From Natronoarchaeum mannanilyticum (GTDB lineage Archaea; Halobacteriota; Halobacteria; Halobacteriales; Natronoarchaeaceae), in assembly GCF_039522665.1 (NCBI RefSeq), contig NZ_BAAADV010000003.1, positions 124,001 through 188,000 of the forward strand: a stretch of DNA of 64,000 nucleotides, read 5' to 3'. The notes beneath the pieces were generated by a model, which searched no databases, was not told the origin of the DNA, and saw only the letters and a list, made by a program, of their open reading frames with translations. Below are positions 60,068 to 64,000 of the stretch, piece after piece; position 1 is the stretch's first letter, and each line of letters opens with the position of its first letter. The position numbers and the translations under genes are program-made.

Positions 60068-60451
60068 GGAGAACCGCGGTAAATACTTTCTGAAAGATAG
60101 GATATTCAAACAACGCGGTTTCTATAGGCTCGAACACAGGTGAAACAGCAATCAAGTATCGGACGTCTGTCGCCGTCAAAATGCTATTACCCCACAAATG
60201 ACGCGCGTCGTTCAGGCGTCTGACGCGCCGATCGCCCCGACGACGTACCGCACTTTCACTTTCACTCCGCGTGGGCGGGGTTTATTATCCTCCGGTCGAC
60301 TGTTTGAGTTGCACGTCACACGCACCGTGCATCCCCATCCTCCATCCCCCTTACCCGCCACCAGTGACGACGCCGACCTGCGGGCGCCGGTAGACGCCGA
60401 AACCGCGCCGTCGGCAGTAGATAGATAACGGGCCCGACCCTACGCGGTCGC
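60068..60451. other. Intergenic region upstream of ilvA
   Basis: About 384 bp between divergent genes. A repeated CTTTCACTTTCACT (60253-60266) precedes a TATA-like TTTATTATC (60281-60289), which could drive a short transcript or an extended ilvA leader. A second TATA-like AGATAGATAAC near 60419-60429 lies about 27 nt before ilvA. No protein gene seen. Confidence 0.45.
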
Positions 60452-61663
60452 ATGCTCGAGGCCGACGACGTCGTCGAGGCCCACGACCGGGTCCGCGAGA
60501 CCTCCCGGTGGACGCCCCTGGAGTACTCGCACACGTTCTCGGATATGACCGGCGCGGACGTCCACCTCAAACTGGAGACGTTCCAGCGCACCGGCGCGTT
60601 CAAGATCCGCGGCGCGACCAACCGCATCGCGACGCTGTCGCCCGAGGACCGCGAGGCGGGCGTCGTGACGGCAAGCGCCGGCAACCACGCCCAGGGCGTC
60701 GCGCTGGCGGCGAGCCGCGCGGGCGTCGACAGCGTGGTCGTGATGCCGGAAGGCGCACCGATCTCGAAGGTGAAGGCGACGCGGAACTACGGCGCCGAGG
60801 TCGAACTCCACGGCGCCGACTACAGCGAGGCCGCAGAACGCGCCCACGAGATCGAACGCGAGGAGAACCGAACCTACGTCCACGCGTTCGACGACGAGGC
60901 GGTGATGGCCGGCCAGGGGACGATCGGACTCGAAATCGTCGAGGACTGCCCCGAGGTCGACACCGTCGTCGTGCCGATCGGCGGCGGCGGGCTGATCTCC
61001 GGCATCGCCACCGCGGTCAAGGACTTCGACGACGACGTGCGCGTGATCGGCGTCCAGGCCGAGGGCGCCGCCAGCGCCGCCCAGTCGCTCGAGAAGGGCG
61101 AGATCTACGAGCGCGAGTCGGTCGACACGATCGCCGACGGCATCGCCACGCGCCGGGTCGGCGATCGGACGTTCGACGTGATCCGAGAGCGCGTCGACGA
61201 GGTCGTCACGGTCTCGGACTCGGATATCGCGGTCGCCGTGATCTACCTGCTGGAGCGCTCGAAGACGCTGGTCGAGGGCGCCGGCGCGGTCCCGCTGGCG
61301 GCCCTGCTCGCCGAGCAGTTCGAGTACGTCGAGGACGAGGTGATCGTCCCCGTACTTTCGGGCGGCAACGTCGACCTGAACACGCTCTCGACGGTGATCG
61401 TACGGGGGCTCGTCGAGACGGGGCGGTACGTCAAGCTCCGCACCGTTCTGAAGGACAAGCCGGGTGCCCTCGAGGACCTGATCGACGTCATCGCCGCCCA
61501 CAAGGTCAACATCTACGCCATCCAGCACGACCGAACCTCGCGGGACATCGGGATGAACGCCGCCGAGGTCGAACTCGACCTCGAAACCAGAAGCCACGAA
61601 CACGTCGCCGAACTCGTCGCGGGGATGCGCGAGCGAGGGTACGAAGTGGAATTATTAGCGTAA
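60452..61663 (+). CDS. ilvA: Threonine ammonia-lyase
   Basis: A 403-residue PLP enzyme that converts threonine to 2-oxobutanoate through a reactive enamine. The PLP lysine lies in TGAFKIRGATNR, with ASAGNHAQGVALA and VVPIGGGGLISGIA as further signatures. The C-terminal ~80 residues form an ACT domain (LRTVLKDKPGALEDLIDVIA), so allosteric control is likely. ridA, which quenches its product, is 0.7 kb away. Confidence 0.95.
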   Translation: MLEADDVVEAHDRVRETSRWTPLEYSHTFSDMTGADVHLKLETFQRTGAFKIRGATNRIATLSPEDREAGVVTASAGNHAQGVALAASRAGVDSVVVMPEGAPISKVKATRNYGAEVELHGADYSEAAERAHEIEREENRTYVHAFDDEAVMAGQGTIGLEIVEDCPEVDTVVVPIGGGGLISGIATAVKDFDDDVRVIGVQAEGAASAAQSLEKGEIYERESVDTIADGIATRRVGDRTFDVIRERVDEVVTVSDSDIAVAVIYLLERSKTLVEGAGAVPLAALLAEQFEYVEDEVIVPVLSGGNVDLNTLSTVIVRGLVETGRYVKLRTVLKDKPGALEDLIDVIAAHKVNIYAIQHDRTSRDIGMNAAEVELDLETRSHEHVAELVAGMRERGYEVELLA

Positions 61664-61683
61664 CGGGCCCGCGCCGGAAGCGG

Positions 61684-61911
61684 TCACGAGCGCAGGTCCA
61701 GCACCGACCGCAACGCGTACGGCCAGAAGACGTAGACGGGAAACGCCACCGCGACGACGGCGAACGCCGCGACTCCGAACCACAGCAGCCCGCCGCCGAA
61801 CCGGTCGAGGACGAAGAGAACGTAGGGAACCAGCAACAGCGCGATGATGACGTTGAGCCGGCGTATTACTCTGGGGTCGCTTCGGTATCCGGGCGAGTCA
61901 GCGTCGCTCAT
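61684..61911 (-). CDS. Small two-helix membrane protein
   Basis: A 75-residue protein. A charged N-terminal tail (about 1-18) leads to two hydrophobic segments (about 21-35 and 42-66). Family not recognised. It starts 46 bp after the MazG-like gene ends, on the same strand. Confidence 0.65.
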   Translation of the reverse strand: MSDADSPGYRSDPRVIRRLNVIIALLLVPYVLFVLDRFGGGLLWFGVAAFAVVAVAFPVYVFWPYALRSVLDLRS

Positions 61912-61956
61912 AGCCGAACCCACTGCAGGTGACGACAAATGTTTTTGGGACGACAA

Positions 61957-62298
61957 CTACTTCTCGACGGCGTCGAGCACGATCCGCTCCTCGAATCGGC
62001 CGCGATCTTCGGCTTTCTCTGCCTGCAGTTTCCGCAGTTCGTCCTCGGAGACGTTTCGCCGCTCGCGGACGGCGTCGACGACCGCCAGCACGTCGGCCAG
62101 CTCCTCGAGTTCGCCGCTCTCACGGAACTCATCGGCCTCCTCGACGAGCTTCTCGGCCAGCAGCTCGGCGTACTCCTCGTCGTCCGCGACGCGCGCGATC
62201 GGCGTCTCGCCGTTCTCGCGGACGATCTCGGGGATGTCGTCGCGGACGAGCTTGCGGTACTCGCGGCGAGTCGACTCGCCGTCGTCTGATGGCGCCAT
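61957..62298 (-). CDS. MazG/HisE-like nucleoside triphosphate pyrophosphohydrolase
   Basis: A 113-residue helical protein. YRKLVRDDIPEIVRENGE is the characteristic N-terminus of COG4997-type pyrophosphohydrolases; EKLVEEADEFRES and ELADVLAVVDAVRERR carry the EExxE...D metal motif. It probably removes non-canonical NTPs. It is divergent from ridA. Confidence 0.85.
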   Translation of the reverse strand: MAPSDDGESTRREYRKLVRDDIPEIVRENGETPIARVADDEEYAELLAEKLVEEADEFRESGELEELADVLAVVDAVRERRNVSEDELRKLQAEKAEDRGRFEERIVLDAVEK

Positions 62299-62396
62299 CT
62301 CGGCGCGAACGTCTCGGCGTCGTCAGTAAGCGGTTTCGGTGGGACGCCGCGCCCGCACGTCGTGGTTTTAAGCCGCGCCGCACCCACTGTCCGGCC

Positions 62397-62777
62397 ATGA
62401 AACGCGTCATCAACACCACTGACGCCCCGCACGCCGTCGGCGCGTACAGCCAGGCGACGACGAACGGCGAGCTGCTGTTCACGGCCGGTCAGATCCCCCT
62501 GACGCCGGACGGCGAACTGCTCGACGACGAGCCGATCGCCGTCCAGACGCGCCAGGCGCTGGACAACGTCGTCGCCATTCTGGAGGCGGAGAACCTGAGC
62601 CCCGACGACGTGCTGAAGGTGACCGTCTACCTCGACGACATCGACGAGTTCGACGAGATGAACGAAACCTACAGCAACTACTTCCGGACTGACCCGCCGG
62701 CCCGCAGCGCCGTCGAGGTCGGCGCGCTCCCGAAGGGCGTCGGCATCGAGATCGAAGCCGTCGCCGCCCAGCCGTGA
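62397..62777 (+). CDS. ridA: RidA-family enamine/imine deaminase
   Basis: A 126-residue Rid protein. VINTTDAPHAVGAYSQA and RSAVEVGALPKGVGIEIEAV include the substrate-binding Arg and Glu. It hydrolyses 2-aminoacrylate and 2-aminocrotonate, products of PLP lyases such as the nearby IlvA. A TATA-like GGTTTTAAG near 62364-62372 lies about 27 nt upstream. Confidence 0.95.
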   Translation: MKRVINTTDAPHAVGAYSQATTNGELLFTAGQIPLTPDGELLDDEPIAVQTRQALDNVVAILEAENLSPDDVLKVTVYLDDIDEFDEMNETYSNYFRTDPPARSAVEVGALPKGVGIEIEAVAAQP

Positions 62778-62977
62778 ACCCCAGGGTCAAGGCCAGCGTC
62801 CTGTGGGGCGTCGTGGGCGCGATGACGTTTCTCGTGCTCCACCAGGCGTACCTGCTCCTCGACGGCGAGTTCACCTCGATCGAAGCCGTCGCCGCCGTGA
62901 CACTGCTGGTCGGGCTCGTCGCCGGCGTCGCCTCGTATCTCGCCGAGGGCTGGCTGGCGCGGAAAGAAAGGGTTTAA
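62774..62977 (+). CDS. Small two-helix membrane protein coupled to ridA
   Basis: A 67-residue protein from a GTG that overlaps the ridA stop (GTGA). It has two transmembrane helices (about 9-29 and 37-57) and a basic end (LARKERV). Translation is probably coupled to ridA. Its TAA lies inside the TATA box of the following tRNA gene. Family not recognised. Confidence 0.7.
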   Translation: MNPRVKASVLWGVVGAMTFLVLHQAYLLLDGEFTSIEAVAAVTLLVGLVAGVASYLAEGWLARKERV

Positions 62978-62978
62978 A
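62973..62978 (+). promoter_or_regulatory. TATA box of the tRNA-Ser gene
   Basis: TTTAAA, 27-32 nt before the tRNA 5' end. It includes the TAA stop of the preceding gene. Confidence 0.6.
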
Positions 62979-63004
62979 CGATCGACCCCGCTACTGCCGT
63001 ACGA

Positions 63005-63086
63005 GCCAGGATGGCCGAACGGCAAGGCGCACGCCTGGAAAGCGTGTTCCCTTTCGGGATTCGGGGTTCAAATCCCCGTCCTGGCG
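63005..63086 (+). tRNA. tRNA-Ser (GGA)
   Basis: An 82-nt tRNA. Acceptor GCCAGGA (63005-63011) pairs with TCCTGGC (63079-63085), discriminator G. The anticodon stem CACGC/GCGTG flanks loop CTGGAAA, giving anticodon GGA. A long variable arm (TTCCC..GGGAT) is the class II feature of tRNA-Ser. T arm CGGGG/CCCCG with loop TTCAAAT. No intron; CCA is not encoded. Confidence 0.95.
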
Positions 63087-63090
63087 TTTT
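63087..63090 (+). terminator. T-tract after tRNA-Ser
   Basis: TTTT directly after the discriminator base, typical for archaeal tRNA gene ends. Confidence 0.5.
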
Positions 63091-63144
63091 CTACTCGGTA
63101 CAATCGACGGTTTAGCGCGTCGTGATGCGAACGGCCACTGACGT

Positions 63145-64000
63145 TCACGATGGGGGCGCATCTCCAACCGACGCCTCGTCGTCGGCGCCGTTGACCGCAC
63201 AGCCGGTCACCTCGAACCTGGCGCCTCCCTCTTCGCTCTCCATCACGCTGATCTCCCAGCCGTGCGCGCCGGCGATGGCGTCGACGATGGCCAGCCCGAA
63301 GCCGGTGCCGTCCTCGTCGGTGGTGAAGCCGCGCTCGAACACGTCTTCGCGATGTTCCTCGGGGATTCCGGGCCCGTCGTCGGCGACGTAGAACCCCAAC
63401 TCGTCGTCGAGAGCACCTACGCGGATCGTCGCGTCATCGGCCCCGTGATCGAGCGAGTTGCGGAACAGGTTCTCCAGCATGCGGCGGAGCCGATCCTCGC
63501 TGGCGACGACCGTGACGTCCCCCTCGACGGCCAGCGTCGCGTCGTCGCCCTCGACGTAGTCCCAGGCGGCCCGCGCGACGGCGTCGAGATCGGCCGGTTC
63601 GGTTTCGGCGTCGTCGAGGCGCTGGCCCGACCGGGCGAACGAGAGGGCTTCCTCGATGATCGTGCGCATCCGCTCCAAGCTGTCGCCGACCATCTCCATT
63701 TCGCGTGCGTCGGACTTGCGCTGGAGCAGTTCGAGCGCGCTCTCGGCGACGGTCAGGGGGTTCCGGAGGTCGTGGGAGACGGTGCTGGCGAACTGCTCCA
63801 TGTGCTCGCTCTGGCGTTCGAGCTCGCGGCGCTGCTCGCGGCGGGTCGTCTCGTCCCGGAAGATCAGGAGGTAGCCGGTTCGCTCGGCGCGCTGGGACAG
63901 CGGCGAGACGTCGAGCAGGAAGTGGCGCCGCTCGCCGTCGATCGTGGCGGTGAGCTCGGCGGTCGATCGCCCGGTCGCCTCGCCGAAGTCGCCGGCGCCG
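63145..64000 (-). CDS. Histidine kinase, 5' part outside window
   Basis: The 3' part of a kinase gene whose start lies beyond the right edge; 284 codons are present. The visible N-terminal ~60 residues (LLDVSPLSQRAERTGYLLIF) are the end of a PAS domain. HisKA (STVSHDLRNPLTVAESALEL) and HATPase_c (MLENLFRNSLDHG, DDGPGIP, GFGLAIVDAIAGAHG) follow. An ATG at 63801 is internal, not the start. It resembles the other haloarchaeal kinases in this window. Confidence 0.9.
   Translation of the reverse strand, partial: GAGDFGEATGRSTAELTATIDGERRHFLLDVSPLSQRAERTGYLLIFRDETTRREQRRELERQSEHMEQFASTVSHDLRNPLTVAESALELLQRKSDAREMEMVGDSLERMRTIIEEALSFARSGQRLDDAETEPADLDAVARAAWDYVEGDDATLAVEGDVTVVASEDRLRRMLENLFRNSLDHGADDATIRVGALDDELGFYVADDGPGIPEEHREDVFERGFTTDEDGTGFGLAIVDAIAGAHGWEISVMESEEGGARFEVTGCAVNGADDEASVGDAPPS

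Noticed and set aside
1-64000. Mobile elements, CRISPR arrays, toxin-antitoxin or restriction systems
   Set aside because: I looked for transposase or integrase motifs, regular spacer-repeat arrays and defence-gene signatures and saw none; the window appears to be core chromosome apart from small lower-GC patches.

Overview
The window is chromosomal DNA from an extremely halophilic archaeon (class Halobacteria, possibly a Haloarcula/Halosimplex relative; the genus is a guess). The support is very high GC outside promoters, strongly acidic proteins, mostly leaderless genes with a TATA-like box about 25-30 nt upstream, an Orc1/Cdc6 initiator, CetZ tubulin, PGF-CTERM surface proteins, a halophile actin-like protein, and archaeal tRNA-modification genes (RaSEA, TiaS, e-MtaB). 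I saw no rRNA, CRISPR array, insertion sequence or provirus. Gene density is high and long antisense open frames are everywhere because of GC bias; these are left out.

Layout. 0-5 kb: mch plus a coupled hypothetical gene, then an orc1/cdc6 gene flanked by origin-recognition-box-like repeats in opposing orientation (probable replication origin), then a sugar-nucleotide epimerase. 5-10 kb: small histidine kinase, DUF457-type membrane protein, a duplicated PhoU/RCK_C protein, an AT-richer island with a small membrane protein, and two tandem half-size MgtE-type transporter genes. 10-15 kb: GTPBP1-like GTPase, receiver-histidine kinase, membrane J-domain protein, PadR regulator, e-MtaB. 15-22 kb: a 646-residue PGF-CTERM surface protein, then a nucleoside/pentose-phosphate salvage cluster (deoC, ribose-1,5-bisphosphate isomerase, DUF63, PfkB kinase, uridine-phosphorylase-like enzyme). 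22-30 kb: RHH protein, ribosomal protein L10e, DJ-1/Hsp31-like protein, an 841-residue actin-like/coiled-coil/membrane-anchor fusion, PKD lipoprotein, methyltransferase, archaeosine synthase RaSEA. 30-37 kb: a 1024-residue multi-PAS/GAF kinase with a degenerate receiver, and purine genes purQ-purS, purU, purC. 36.6-37.1 kb is a non-coding region dominated by a 270-bp imperfect palindrome. 37-43 kb: coenzyme F420 genes cofH, cofG and cofC with a DJ-1 protein and an amidase between. 43-49 kb: cetZ overlapping a secreted membrane-anchored protein, an NDUFA9-like protein, tmk, and a triple DUF7282 Tat protein. 48-56 kb: tiaS, PAP2 phosphatase, threonine-synthase-like and aspartoacylase-like genes, MFS transporter, citrate synthase. 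56-64 kb: SpoIIM-like protein with two upstream envelope genes, ilvA, MazG-like protein, ridA, tRNA-Ser(GGA), and the 3' part of another histidine kinase.

How the genes fit together. Most genes are core metabolism or RNA modification. Functional groupings visible here are F420 synthesis, purine synthesis, pentose-bisphosphate nucleoside degradation, IlvA with RidA (which removes IlvA's reactive enamine/imine product), and an envelope/cytoskeleton theme (CetZ and its partner, the actin-like fusion, PGF-CTERM proteins, SpoIIM-like operon). The strongest candidates for under-described biology are the actin-like fusion (24098-26623), the cetZ-overlapping membrane gene (42697-43500), the palindrome at 36764-37033, and a leader peptide overlapping purU.
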